Below, one piece after another: positions 1-10,632 of a DNA stretch of 64,000 nt. Origin of the DNA: Elymus sibiricus (lineage: Eukaryota; Streptophyta; Magnoliopsida; Poales; Poaceae); assembly GCA_039707655.1 (NCBI GenBank), contig CM077672.1, positions 199,554,537-199,618,536 of the forward strand, in the 5' to 3' direction. The translations under genes were made by a program, and so were the position numbers. Every line of letters begins with the position of its first letter. Positions within the stretch are counted from its first letter, which is position 1. The notes beneath the pieces were generated by a model. It had not been told where the DNA came from. It worked only from the letters and a program-made list of their open reading frames with translations, and searched no databases.

Positions 1-479
1 AAGCGGATATTTCACCATTTCTAAATAAAAATAAAAGAAGTTCAAATTTAAAAAATAGAGCAGTTCAAAATTCATAAAAAAGGATGTTCACCATCTCTAA
101 ATAAAAAAACACTAGAAGTCCAAAATTTAAATAATGAAGCGATTACAAAACTCAAAATTCCTCATTAATAAAAAATAAACTAAGAAGTTCAAATTCAAAT
201 AACAAAGCAGTGCGATTTTTATAATTCATGAAGAAAACAAAAAAGCATCACCTAGAAAATGTTAACTCTAGAAGTTCAAAATTAATAAATTGGAGAGTTC
301 AAAGAAAAATGTTATGAGTGTACAAAAAAAATCCCATGGATTTTCCCATTATAGAAAAAAATATAACCAAAAAGTTCAAATTAAAAAAGGAGATGTTTAA
401 AAAAGTTCATATAAAAAAAGTAGGACTTTTTATGCTTTTTTAAAAGATCCTAGAAGTTCAAATTTAAAGCTGAGTAGTT

Positions 480-1023
480 CGATGTTTATTACAAAACTAG
501 GATTTTTTTCCGTTACAAATGAATAACACCAAGAAAGTCCAAAATTGAAAAAAACAAGAAGTTCAATTTTTTTTAAAACAGAATAGTTCAATGTATATGA
601 AAAACTCAGATTTTCCTCGTTACTAAATAATAAACCAAGAAGTTCAATTTCAAAAAATGGATCAGTTCAATATTTAGTACAAAAACTCGAATTTTTCCCG
701 TTACTAACGAATAAACCAAGAAATTCCGTTCAAAATACCCAAGAAGTTGTACGATGTTTATTACAAAAATAGGATTTTTATTCGGTTACAAATGAATAAC
801 ACCAAGAAGTCCAAATTGAAAAATACAAGAAGTTCAATTTTAAAAAATAGAATAGTTCAATGTATATGAAGAACCCAGATTTTCCTCGTTACCAAATAAT
901 AAACCAAGAAGTTCAATTTCAAAAAATGGAGCAGTTCGATATTTATTACAAATACTCGAATTTTTCCCGTTACTAACGAATAAACCAAGAAGTTCGGTTT
1001 GAAATAATGAAGAAGTTCGACAT
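480..1023. repeat. ~272-bp tandem duplication
   Basis: Positions 480-751 and 752-1023 align along their whole length. Both contain GATGTTTATTACAAAA, then a GTTACAAATGAATAACACC block, a TTCAATGTATATGAA block and a CGTTACTAACGAATAAACC block in the same order. I estimate about 90% identity by eye; edges are good to about 10 bases. Confidence 0.75.
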
Positions 1024-1444
1024 TTACTAAAAAAACTCCAAATTTTCCCATTTCTAGAAATACACAAAGAGGTTCAAAAATTCAATTTTTTTTCGTTGCT
1101 AAAGGGTAGCGTCGTTTTTGGCATTTTAAGAATATTTTTTGGAGCAATTCAATTTTAAAAAGAAAATCAAGAATTTCAAATTAAAAAAATGGAGTAGTTC
1201 GATGTATACAAAAAACTCAAATTTTCCAGTTTCTATGCAAAATTAAAGTATGAAGTTCAATTTAAAAAAAGTTGTACGATGTTTACATAAAAAACATTTT
1301 TTTTATTTTCAAATAATAAAACTAAGAAGTTCAAATTAAAAATGCAGAGAAGTTCAGAGATTATAAAAACCTAGGATTTACATGCTCAATTTGGATGAGT
1401 GTTTTAGGAGTTGGGGCAAAAAAAGCAGAGAGCAGTTCAAAAGT

Positions 1445-2640
1445 GATAACAACCAGAAGTTCACGTACTACATGGTGTGTGTTTCATATGAGAAAAAATG
1501 AATAAAAAGACAAAGTCCAAAATTTTTGTTGCCAGAAGTTCAAGTCCTCGGCCGGAGAAAGTTCAAAAATTCTTGTGAGAGAGGTTCGTCGTGTATTTAC
1601 ATGTTCAAAACACAAAAAAATATGTCATTTTTGATGTTTTAAAATAATTCTATTAATCCATTACAAATTTGAAATAAAATGCTCTATGTGAAAAAAGTTT
1701 CTCCTATTCAACAACTTTCCAAGGGTATATCGTATGCTCTATTTCAAAATAAACGTTAAAAAATCCGTGTATGTTGTTCAAAACAAAATTTTAACAGTAT
1801 TAGATAAAGTTGCATCTTTTCAACAGGTTTCTAAAAAGGTATATCATTTGTGTAACTCCAATGAATGAGTGAACAATTACGAACAAAAATACGTGACAGA
1901 AGTTCAAAGTGAAAACAGCGGGAAGTTCAACTACTACACGGAATGCGTTTCAGATGAGAATAAAAAAGTTAGAGCCGTTCGATGTCTATAAAAAACTCAG
2001 ATTTTTTTACGTTACTAAAGCGAAACAGAGAGAAATTCAAATTGATAACAATTGGAAGTTCACGTACTGCATAATGTGTGTTTCATACGGGAAAAAAAGA
2101 ACAAAAAATCAAAGTCTAAATTTTTGTTGTTGCTAGAAGTTCATGTGCTCTTCCCTCGGAAGTTCAAAATTCTTGAGGGAGAGGTTCACCGTGTGTTTAC
2201 ATGTGCAAAAAACACAAAAAACATGTTGTTTCTCGTGTTTTAAAATAATTCTCTCAATCCATTACAAATTTGGAACAAAAATGCTCTACATGAAAAAAGT
2301 TCCTCCTGTTCGAAAACTTTCCAAGGGTGTATCGTATGCTCTATTCCAAAATAACCTGTTAAAATAAATTGGTGTATGTTGTTCGAACAAAAGTTTAACT
2401 GTATTCGAAAAAAGTTGAGTCTTCTCAACAAGTTTCAACAGGTATATCATTTGTCCAACTCCGTCGAACAGGGTGAGGAACTACGAACAAAAATACGCGA
2501 CCGAAGTTCAAGGTGAAAACCGCGAGCAGTTCAACTACTACACGGAATGCATTTTAGGTGCGATTAAAAAGAATACAAAACTAAAAGCATAAAAGGGTTG
2601 TTGCAAGAAGTTCACGTGCTCCTCCCTGCATGGTTCAAAA
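1445..2640. repeat. ~600-bp tandem unit, two clear copies and a decayed third
   Basis: 1445-2044 and 2045-2640 share ordered landmarks: GATAACAA, AGTTCACGTACT, GTGTGTTTCATA, TTTTAAAATAATTCT, AATCCATTACAAATTTG, GGTATATCATTTGT and AACTACTACACGGAATGC. A third, more diverged copy begins near 2530. No coding frame persists through the copies. Confidence 0.7.
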
Positions 2641-2699
2641 TTTCTAGTGCGTGATGTCCGTACTTCAATTACATGTTAAAAAGGCAAAAACAACGTTGT

Positions 2700-3870
2700 T
2701 TTTGCCATTTTTAAAACTGCTCTCAAACGACAATGAATTTGAATCTAATGTCTACATGAAAAAGTTGCTCCTATTCATAAGCATTCCAACGGTATATTAT
2801 ATGCTACATTCTGATGAACAGTTTAAAAGTTTCATGTATACCGTTAAAAACACGTTTTTACGTATTCAAAAAAAGTCTTTTGAACCGTCGCGAGTATGAA
2901 AAAATGATCAACACGGCAAAGTTGTGTTTTGTCAACAACTTTACATCGGTATATCATTTCCTCAATTCCGGGTAGTGGTTGGGGAGTTACGGGCAAAAAA
3001 AGCTGGCGAAAAACAGAGCGAAGTTCAAAGAGACATGCCCCAGAAGTTCAACTACTTCACGCAATGCATTTTCGAAGACTCTGTTTTCGCGATGAAGGTA
3101 GAACGCATGATATCTACATTTTGAAAATTACGTAAAAATGGCAGGGAATTAGAGAAAACTTTCTATACGAAAAAGTTTTGCATTTTCGATAGCTTTCCAA
3201 CAGTATATTATTTGCCCCATTTTGATAAAGTTTGCACAAGTTACGGCCAAAATACGTTTTCAGCCATTTTCAAAATTGACTAAAAAGCATAAAGAATTGG
3301 GAGAAACAACTTATACAAAAAAGTTTTGCATTTGTTCAAGCTTTCCAACGCCATATCATTTGCTACATTCCGACAAATCGTTGAAAAATTAACTTGAAAA
3401 TACGAACTCAAAGGAACTTTGACCGTTTTCTAAATTACTCTTAAACCGTTCAAAATTAGGAAGAACTTTCTATATGAAAAGAAGTGCATTTTAATAATCT
3501 TTCCAACGCCATATTATTTGCCTCAATCGGATTAGCCATTTATAAATGTGCTCGCAAATATGAACTCGGCTGTTTGGTTTGAGAAATTCTGCGATTTTTC
3601 AAATTACTCTTTAACCGTATGGAATTTTGGAAAACTTTGTATGTGTGGAATGAGCGGATTTGCAGCAGTTTTCCAACGCCATATTATTTGCCTCATTCTG
3701 ATAAACGGTTTACAAATGGGCTCGAAAATACGATTCACGTTCTTTGTATGAAGAAAAAACGGTTTTCAAAACTGCTCTTATACCGTTTACATTTTGCCAA
3801 AAATTTAACTTAGATCATGATACTCGTGTCCATAGCTTTCCAACGGTATATCGCAAGCCCCATTTGGGCA
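2700..3870. repeat. Degenerate monomer array, ~150-175-bp period
   Basis: Each monomer carries a core close to TTTCCAACGCCATATCATTT followed by a GC(T/C)-CATTC-GATAA block. Cores lie near 2788, 3199, 3347, 3502, 3676 and 3840; adjacent spacings after the first gap are 148 to 174 bases. This looks like decayed satellite-like or element-internal repeats. Confidence 0.65.
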
Positions 3871-3936
3871 ATGTTCGCGGAAGTTCAACCTAGCACTGGG
3901 GGAAGTTTAACTACTACTGCTGGGACGGGTCAGGTA

Positions 3937-3961
3937 GTTATCAGAATAGTATTCTGATAAC
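3937..3961. other. Perfect 11-bp hairpin at the edge of the GC-rich block
   Basis: GTTATCAGAAT and ATTCTGATAAC are perfect inverted repeats separated by AGT. A second, GC-rich imperfect inverted repeat (GTCGGCCCT against GGGCCCGAC) follows at about 3963-3982. They sit where AT-rich repeat DNA changes to GC-rich DNA, so they could mark an element boundary. Confidence 0.6.
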
Positions 3962-3984
3962 AGTCGGCCCTATAAGGGCCCGAC

Positions 3985-5090
3985 AGTATGTTCCTGAGAT
4001 CGCTGGAAACACACCCGACCCAATCGGTACAAGAAAAAAAAACACCCGCTGCCCACGACCCCCTTCCCCGATCCCACCGCCGCCTTCCTCCCCTAACCTC
4101 TCCCGATCCCTCCGCCGCCTCCCTTACTGGCCCGCGCCGCCGTCGGCCCTCACCAGATTGCCCCGCCACTGCCGCCGCCCTCACCAGATCGCCCCGCCAC
4201 CTCCGTCGCCCTCACCAGATCGCCCCGCCACCACCGTTTCCCTCCCAAAATCGCGCCACAGCTGCCACCTCCAGCCTCCTCTGCACCGCGCCCCTGATCC
4301 TCGACCTCCGCGCGCGGCTCTGCGCCGCGGCCACCGCCGCCGGTGAACCCTGAGCACCATCAACCTGCCCCCCACCCCCCGGCTTGCTCTGACGCAGATC
4401 CGGTCAACCCCGCGTCCTTCCCCTCCAGCCAACCCCGCAACCCTCCCCTTCGATGAGCCTCCTTCTGCCCTCTGCCTTCCTCTTCTCCTTCTCTACCTCC
4501 GGGGAGCTCCTTTGGATCCTCCTGTTTGTCCCGCCCATTCCCCCACCTCCTTCAAGTGGCTGCAGCAGCACACAAGCCGTTCAACCTCACCGCCTCGGGC
4601 CGTTCAATGACGCGGCCCAGGACGTTCGCCGCCGCAGCGCCCGGATCACACTGCCACGATGCTCGGACGAGGCCGGCATCTTTCCTCCTCTCGTCAGCTG
4701 GAAAATCGTCGTTGCTGTTGCTGCCATCCGGTCGCCTCGCAGCTCGGGTGCTCGCGCGCTGCCCATGAGCATGAACAGAAGAAAAAAGCTTACTTAAGAA
4801 ACATTTAGTCATTTTGATGTAACAGAAGAATGGTGTGATCCCCGTTTGAATGGAGTTTAGAATCTCTTCTATCATGCTGCAGTGATGCGTTTTGTTGTCT
4901 TGGTTTGGCTGACAGTGCCCCCAGCCTAAAGAAGTTCAAACTCGACAGATGACAAAGTTCGGTTGTAAATTTTTCAAATAACCTCGCTGTTCACTGGGGG
5001 ACGTGTGGTGAGTACAGGGGTTAAAACCCAGAAGTTCAGATGCATGAATTTAATGTCAATTTTGTGTGCTGATGGTTTTCCTGTGCATGC
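3985..5090. other. GC-rich, proline-codon-rich block, no recognised domain
   Basis: From about 3985 to 4790 the composition changes abruptly to GC-rich sequence with many CC(C/G) triplets. Overlapping ORFs of 80-120 codons are open on both strands, as composition alone predicts. I see no conserved motif and no clear splice sites. From 4800 to 5090 the sequence is AT-richer and again contains AAGTTCAA motifs, linking it to the left-hand repeat block. A captured gene fragment is possible; I cannot support a gene call. Confidence 0.4.
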
Positions 5091-5094
5091 ATGA

Positions 5095-6515
5095 CCGAGG
5101 GACGGAACTATGGAGGGGGGGCGCCGCACACGGCTAAGACAATGTTGTGTCTTATTTGGGGCGCCCCCTCTCCTCTATTTATATATGTGTAGGGGCTTGG
5201 AGTAGAAGGAATAGTGCCACGCGAACAGTACCACGTGAATAGTACCACGTGAACAGTACCACGTGAATAGTACACACGTGGACTTGGACTCCAAAGTCCA
5301 ATCCTATTCCTACTAGGACTCTCCTTTTTTCCTTCCCTAGCTGCGTGGGCTTTTGAGGACTTGGTGCGCCTGGCCCAATAAGGCCAGGGCGCCTCCCCTT
5401 AGCCCATGCCAGCCCTTGGGACGTGGTGGACCCACTTGTGGACTTCCGGACCCCTCCGGAATCCTCCGGAACCTTCTGGAAGCTTCCCGGTACAATACCG
5501 AAAAAACTGCACCTTTTTCCGAAACCCAAAATATGACTTCCCATATATAAATCTTTACCTATCGACCATTCCGAGACTCCTCGTGACGTCCGGGATCTCA
5601 TCCGGGACTCCGAACAACATTCGGTTACCTATTCACATAACTCATATAACACTATATCGTCAACGAACGTTAAGCGTGCGGACCCTACGGGTTCTGGAAT
5701 GATGTAGACATGACCGAGACGCCTCTCCGGTCAATAACCAATAGCGGAAGCTGGATGCCCATATTGGTTCCTACATATTCCACGAAGATCTTATCGGTCG
5801 AACCGCAATGACAACATACGTAATTCCCTTTGTCCGTCGGTATGTTACTTGCCCGAGATTCGATCGTCGGTATCTCCATACCTAGTTCAATCTCGTTACC
5901 GGCAAGTCTCTTTACTCGTTCCGTAATACATCATCCCGTAACTAACTCCTTAGTCACTTTGCTTGCAAGCTTCTTATGATGTGCATTACTGAGAGGTCCC
6001 AGAGATACCTCTCCGAAACACGGAGTGACAAATCCCAGTCTCGATCCATGCCAACTCAACAGACACCTTCGGAGATACCAGTAGAGCATCTTTATGATCA
6101 CCCAGTTACGTTGTGACATTTGATAGCACACAAGGTATTCCTCCGGTATCCGGGAGTTGCATGATCTCATGGTCTGAGGAACATGTATTTGACATTCAAG
6201 AAAGCAGTAGCAATAAACAGAACGATGATAAGCTAAGCTAACGGATGGGTCTTGTCCATCACATCATTCTCCTAATGATGTGATCCCGTTATCAAATGAC
6301 AACTCATGTCTATGGTTAGGAAACCTTAACCATCTTTGATCAACGAGCTAGTCTAGTAGAGGCTCACTAGGGACACGGTATTTGTTTATGTATTCACACG
6401 TGTATTTAAGTTTCCGGTCAATACAATTCTAGCATGTATAATAAACCTTTATCATGAACAAGGAAATATAAAATAATAACAACTTTATTATTGTCTCTAG
6501 GGCATATTTCCATCA
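5095..6515 (-). mobile_element. Truncated BARE/WIS/Angela-type copia LTR (element G)
   Basis: Read on the minus strand the LTR starts at 6515 with TGATGGAAATATGCCCTAGA and matches the start of the LTRs of element D (53050 and 60243). Similarity continues through the region holding GAGAATGATGTGATG, GTTACGGAACGAG-type and CGGTCATGTCTACAT-type blocks. A TATA box and the start of R follow, but the expected rest of U5 is missing near 5095. No internal region adjoins either side, so this is a truncated solo LTR or remnant. Its 6515 edge abuts exon 2 of the antisense gene of element F. Confidence 0.85.
5174..5280 (-). promoter_or_regulatory. LTR core promoter with tandem G-boxes
   Basis: A TATA box (minus-strand ATATATAAATAG, 5174-5186) lies just downstream of an array with CACGTG at 5232, 5246, 5260 and 5275 and a degenerate CACGCG at 5218. 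The repeating unit is a 14-bp AGTACCACGTGAAT/C. CACGTG is the plant G-box bound by bZIP and bHLH factors. Placement 30-100 bp upstream of TATA suggests an enhancer array. Binding is inferred from known motif biology. Confidence 0.65.
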
Positions 6516-7647
6516 GTCCCCGGATCTAGTGTCCGGGGGTCCTCGGGGACGGAGGCCCTCTCTGGCCTCCTTCTTCTTCTCCTTCTTCTCCGGCGCCTCG
6601 TACGGCTCCTCGGCCAACATGGCCATCAGCAATGCCGTCCTGGGGCCCTCGGATAGCGGGGCTGGGCTATCGATTCGCTCGGCCTTCTTCTGCCAGCTCT
6701 GTGGATGGGAGAAAAGGGAGTTGGGTACTTTGGTAAAAAAGAACAATCCAAACACAAGAGTAAAACTTGTCATACCTCGCGAGGGGGGTTTGCGGCGTCG
6801 AGACGGATGTCCTCCTCCTCGGCCGGCCAGTCCTTCTGCGGCTTGAATAGCACCTTCCACAACTGAGCGTGGGAAGTGCGGTAGAAGCTAAGCATGGTGG
6901 CGGGGTCTTCGGGCTTGTAGACCCATATGGGGGAGGCCCGGTCTTGAAAGGGGAGGATGCGGCGGCAAAGCATGACCTGAATCATGTTGGGCAGTTCAAC
7001 CCCCCGCTCTATCATCTTGGAAATCCGGCTCTGCAGCAACGCCACCTCCTTATTTGACCCCCAGTCGAGGCCTTTCTTGGTCCACGAGACCAACCTCGTG
7101 GGGGGTCCTGATCTAAAGGCGGAATTGCCGCCCAGTCCGCGTTCCGTGGCTCCGTGATGTAGAACCGCTCTTTCTGCCAAATCTTGACAGTTTCGATGAA
7201 TGTGCCCTCTGGCCACTCAACCCGGGGAAGCTTGCTGACCATGCCCCCCCCCCCGTAGTCCGCCTGTTGGCCGTTGACGATCTTCGGCTTGACATTGAAC
7301 ACCTTCAACCACAAGCCGAAGTGTGGTCGGACCAAGAGAAAGGCCTCGCAGATGATGATGAAGGCCGAGATGTGCAGGAAGGAATTAGGGGCAAGATCAT
7401 GGAAATCTAGCCCGTAGAAAAACATCAAGCCCCTGACAAAGGGGTGGAGGGGGAAACCTAGTCCCCGGATGAAGTGAGGGAGGAACACCACCCTCTCGCC
7501 AGGCCTCGGTGTAGGGATGACCTGACCCACCTCTGGAGCGCGGTGGGCGACATCGGCGGGAAGGTAACCCGTGTTCTTCAGTTCCAGGATGGCGCTCTCG
7601 GTGATGATGGAGGCCTCCCACTTGCCCTTAGATCCAGAGCTGGCCAT
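6516..7647 (-). pseudogene. Antisense gene of a gypsy element, PF04195 (putative gypsy-type transposon domain), broken
   Basis: The minus-strand frame probably starts at the ATG at 7647 (MASSGSKGKWEAS); an in-frame upstream ATG at 7758 is less likely. The segment GLGFPLHPFVRGLMFFYGL and the following PHFGLWLK region are typical of the PF04195 proteins annotated widely in grass transposons; their biochemical role is unknown. Near 7110 a single-base deletion shifts the frame, and the family-like sequence resumes in another frame (VSWTKKGLDW onward). A canonical GT-AG intron lies at 6699-6775, joining exon 1 (ends 6776) and exon 2 (starts 6698) in phase 0. Exon 2 is cut off at 6516 by the copia LTR. 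A TATA-like CCATAAAAAGG lies at 7777-7788. Confidence 0.7.
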
Positions 7648-8257
7648 GGCTGGATTGAGGAGATGGCCGGGGAGGTTTTTGGGGAGAAAACAGATCTGGG
7701 TGCTGGAGCTCAGAGGATTGGGGAAGCAAATGGCGCGGAAGGAGGTGAGAGCGTGCAAGGGAGATGGTGGCTGCCCCCCTTTTTATGGGCTACCGTAAAA
7801 CCAATAGTCCTTTCACTGCGCCGCAGGCCTCGCCATTTCCCCGTATAATCGTGCCATTATGCGCGCGTGGGATAGCGCAAATCATTAATCATATTCCTTA
7901 AAAACAGGGCACGATCTCCATATTGATGGGACGAGCCAATGGATAAACCGCCTTGAACCGCGAATCGAGTTTTCGTAACTGGCTTGTGGTCGTAGCGGGA
8001 CGTGACCCTTCGGCAAAACTTGTCACATGGGGTCACTATTCACACTTGAACGACTGGCCTTCGGGGCTAAGTTAGTCATGCACTTCGAAAGCTAAAACCA
8101 GGAAACATATGGCCAGGAATAGCCCAAGCAACCCTTGGGGATTTGATTCAGGGTGGCTGCAGGCTTGACACGAAAACCACAGAAGGGAAGGAACTGGTCC
8201 AGAAAGCTGAATAATATTCATATATACCTCGGCTTCGAAGACAAGTTCGGGGGCTAC

Positions 8258-8505
8258 TGAGGGTGTCCTGGACTAAGGGGTCCTCGGGCTGCCGGCCTAT
8301 CTCTCATGGGCCGGACTGGTGGGCCACACTTGATTCGTCGAAGGAAGGCCGGACTACAGGTGACCTCGTGCTCCAGAAGGAAACCTCCAAAGACTTGGCG
8401 TCTCCTACAAGAAAGGTTTAGCGTAGTCGGTATGTTTATCCCTGATGTCAACTGACCATATGTAACCCTAGGTACCCCTGGTGTCTATATAAAACCCCAG
8501 GCGTC
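8258..8505 (+). repeat. Truncated 3' LTR of element F
   Basis: Starts TGAGGGTGTCC after the polypurine tract and runs through TGTAACCCTAG and a TATATAAAA box (8486-8494). The sequence changes to the gag frame of element E around 8500-8510, so R and U5 are missing. Confidence 0.65.
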
Positions 8506-8793
8506 GTAGCCGGCGTCAGCTGGACGGTAGCGGAGCAGCTCGCGCGCCATGAGTAGCGCGGCCTGCGCGTTCGGCGGCCCACGGCAGCCGAGGGAGGAGG
8601 AGGCCATGGCAGCGTGTCCGTCTGCCTGCACCGAGTGGTGCAGGGAGGAGTCCTGCTGCTCACGAGGAGCGGGGTCGGTGGCGGTGGCGGGTGCGGCCTC
8701 GACAGGGCGGCGGCGGTTGCCACGGCCCACCGGCTCCGTCTGGGCCACGCGACCCACCCTGCGCTTGGCGCGCTCGTGGTGTACGTCGGCCAT
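8506..8793 (-). pseudogene. N-terminal gag fragment of element E
   Basis: The frame begins at the ATG at 8793 (MADVHHERAKRR) about 40 bases past the primer binding site. It reads through a basic, Ala/Pro-rich leader to ALLMARELLRYRPADAGYDAW, which resembles the start of gag in grass gypsy elements. After that tryptophan the frame runs into LTR F and stops at its TATA box, so the last residues are not native. Only about 95 residues of a much longer gag remain. Confidence 0.5.
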
Positions 8794-9767
8794 GAAGCTG
8801 GTGGAGTGGAGGACGGAGCGGAAGAACAGTAGCGCACCCCTACCTGGCCCGCCAAATGTTGGAAGTCGGGCTCCGAAGACCAAAGGTTCGAACACTGGGG
8901 TGAGCTTGTTCCTACCACCTCGTCCCTTACCACGGCTAGCTGCGGCGGAGCTACGGCGAGAGTGCACTAGCGGGAGCAGACCGGAGACACAGCAGTTTAC
9001 CCAGGTTCGGGCCACCTTGCTGTGTAAAACCCTACTTCTTCTTGGTTGTGATTGCACTAGCGAGAGAGAGAGAGAATACAAAGCTCGGGGCTCCTGGAAT
9101 TGGTTCTGGATCCCCTCTACAGCGGCACCCTGCCCTCCTTTTATATCTGCCTTGGTCCTCTTCCCCCGAAAACATTGGCGGGAAGGGTTTCCACACAACG
9201 GCAAGTTTGAAGGGGGACAGGGGCGCAGTCTATCCTGACAAAAGGTGGTCTTTGCCTGCAAAGCGACCATCCATGACGCGCTGGTGGGCTCGGGGATGAC
9301 CTCTGCCCTGCGCGCCCACCGTCTTGGTCTTCTTTCACCGATCGGCAACCTTTGGGGATTGCTTTGGGAAACAGACTGCTGGCCTTGGTCCCTTAGCACA
9401 AAAGGGGAAAACCTCTCCATCCGCGCCTGCTGGCACAGCCTCTGCCGCCGTTCGTCACCGCGCGCGTCACCCACGTGGTGGGCATGAGACCGCGCGACCG
9501 AGTCGAACAGCACTTGTCCTGCGTGCCTTCGGGAGGGTGCCTCGGGAGGCAACCTCAGGAGGCCGCCCGCTCCCCTGGACTCTTGGTAAAGTTGTGGCTG
9601 AGTCTTGCTTGCCTGCTCCGGGAGGAGGGGTCCTCGGGAGCCCAGGGCCTCATGAGGGGTCTTGCTTGAGGCGCCCGCTGGTGGTCGCCTATTGGGCCTC
9701 CGCCAGGCGTTGCGCCCTGGGCCGCAAGCAGACGGGCCGGGATACCCTGGGTTCAATGGGCCCGACA
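8506..9767 (-). mobile_element. 5' part of a minus-strand LTR retrotransposon (element E)
   Basis: The LTR spans 8857-9767 (911 bp). On the minus strand it runs from TGTCGGGCCC to CCGACTTCCAACA, with TG...CA ends and a TATAAAA box near 9139-9146. Directly after the LTR (8856 downward) comes TTTGGCGGGCCAGGTAGGGG, a primer-binding-type sequence, followed by a gag start. This is therefore the 5' LTR. The element is cut off after about 350 internal bases at the junction with LTR F. No pol or second LTR remains in the window. Confidence 0.7.
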
Positions 9768-10453
9768 ATCGTCTTGCTCTGTCCCATACTTTCTAGGTTG
9801 CTGGTAATGAGACTCCTATAATTTGAACAGATGAGGTTCAAGTTGGATCGGCAAGATGATGCAACCAGACAAGCATGCACTCATGTTTTCAAGTCTGCTC
9901 TGCGACAGTATTGGTATAATCTGAGGAAAACTCACTTTGAAGGCAAGGCTAACAATGAACTTGCCCAAACATCTCCAGTGGAAAATATAACGGATGAAGA
10001 CTGGACAGCCCTTGTTAAACACTGGTCTGATCCAAAGTATCAAGTATGTTATATAGATGTGATCAGATCACATGTTGAACTCCTATTTACGCATGTCCCT
10101 CACAAATCTATCTTCTTCTAGGTGAAGTGTTCAAAGAACAAGGCCAACCGTACGAAAGTGAAATTCCAACAGATGACAGGATCTCGTAGCTATATTGCAC
10201 ACTGCGAGGCTCTGGTAACTAGCTGCTGTTTCACTCTTTTGGCTGTGCCATATTATCAGATCTATATTGACTTGTTCCAAATGCAGAGGAAAGCCCGCAA
10301 GGACCAAAAAGAACCTAAACCAAATGCGGTGGAAATATTCATGGACTGTCACACTAGCAAGACGAAGGGCATGACTACACCAGTCAAAACCGCTGTAGTA
10401 AGTCCTTAATCCTCAGGCCCTTTGAACTACTGGTTACTCTGACTTGTGGTGCA
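9768..10453 (+). mobile_element. CACTA (En/Spm) transposon fragment
   Basis: This is the remaining piece of a CACTA element between LTR E and LTR H. It contains part of a PF03004 transposase gene and flanking intron sequence. No CACTA terminal inverted repeat is visible here, so both ends of the element are missing. Confidence 0.65.
9831..10397 (+). pseudogene. Plant transposase PF03004 (Ptta/En/Spm family) gene fragment, three exons
   Basis: Three exon-like segments can be read: 9831-10043 (71 codons, includes FKSALRQYWYNLRKTHF), 10122-10214 (31 codons, VKCSKNKANRTKVKFQQ, GSRSYIAHCEAL) and 10287-10397 (37 codons, FMDCHTSKTKG). Introns 10044-10121 and 10215-10286 start with GT and end with AG, and all exons are whole codons, so phase is kept. 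The CSKNKANR...SRSYIAH signature is typical of the plant En/Spm-type transposase family, which acts with TNPD-type proteins on CACTA ends. An acceptor-like AG lies before 9831 and a donor GTAAGT after 10397, so upstream and downstream exons have been lost. Confidence 0.75.
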
Positions 10454-10632
10454 TGTGGCACCCCGGCTCAGAGGACCGGTTTACCTTGTGTTCCCAACCC
10501 AGAGATCATGTCTTCTGGAAACACACAACAACTTGGAACAGAACAGAACTGATCTTTATTGATATGGTACAAGTACAAGCTTGGATATTACATAGGATGG
10601 TGAGGCAAGGAGCACTACTCGTGCTATGACAG
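10454..10632 (-). mobile_element. LTR H, first part (3' end of a minus-strand LTR)
   Basis: The plus strand starts TGTGGCACCCCGGCTCAGAG, the reverse complement of the LTR end of element B (...CTGAGCCGGGGTGCCACA). It is closely similar to 63014-63189. No primer-binding sequence lies outside the 10454 edge, so this is a 3' or solo LTR inserted into the CACTA remnant. Element A interrupts it at 10632/10633; the rest continues at 48863. Confidence 0.75.

Larger units (their letters stand above)
1..3890. repeat. AT-rich degenerate tandem repeat block (AGAAGTTCAA motif)
   Basis: The motif AGAAGTTCAA and close variants recur every few tens of bases across most of this stretch, separated by A-rich spacers. 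Larger units are built on it: a ~272-bp duplication near 480-1023, a ~600-bp unit repeated from about 1445, and ~150-175-bp monomers from about 2700 to 3870. Short ORFs are interrupted and resemble no family I know. The same motif returns near 4927 and 5029, so the block and the GC-rich stretch after it may belong to one large element. I cannot name the family. Confidence 0.7.
6516..8505 (+). mobile_element. 3' part of an LTR retrotransposon (element F) with an antisense gene
   Basis: A plus-strand LTR begins at 8258 (TGAGGGTGTCCTGG) and contains TATATAAAA at 8486-8494. It is preceded by a purine-rich tract (AAGTTCGGGGG, about 8243-8253) acting as polypurine tract, so this is a 3' LTR and the sequence to its left is internal. 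The LTR is cut after about 8505 at the junction with element E. The internal part holds the antisense PF04195 gene. Extra antisense ORFs are known in some plant gypsy elements; I infer the same arrangement here. The rest of the element is absent. Confidence 0.65.

Noticed and set aside
3988..4353. 121-codon proline-rich ORF as a host gene
   Set aside because: Overlapping ORFs on the other strand, no conserved motif, and composition alone explains it.
8485..9768. 427-codon minus-strand ORF spanning LTR E and LTR F
   Set aside because: It crosses the LTR, the primer binding site and the E/F junction. Only the part from 8793 downward resembles gag.
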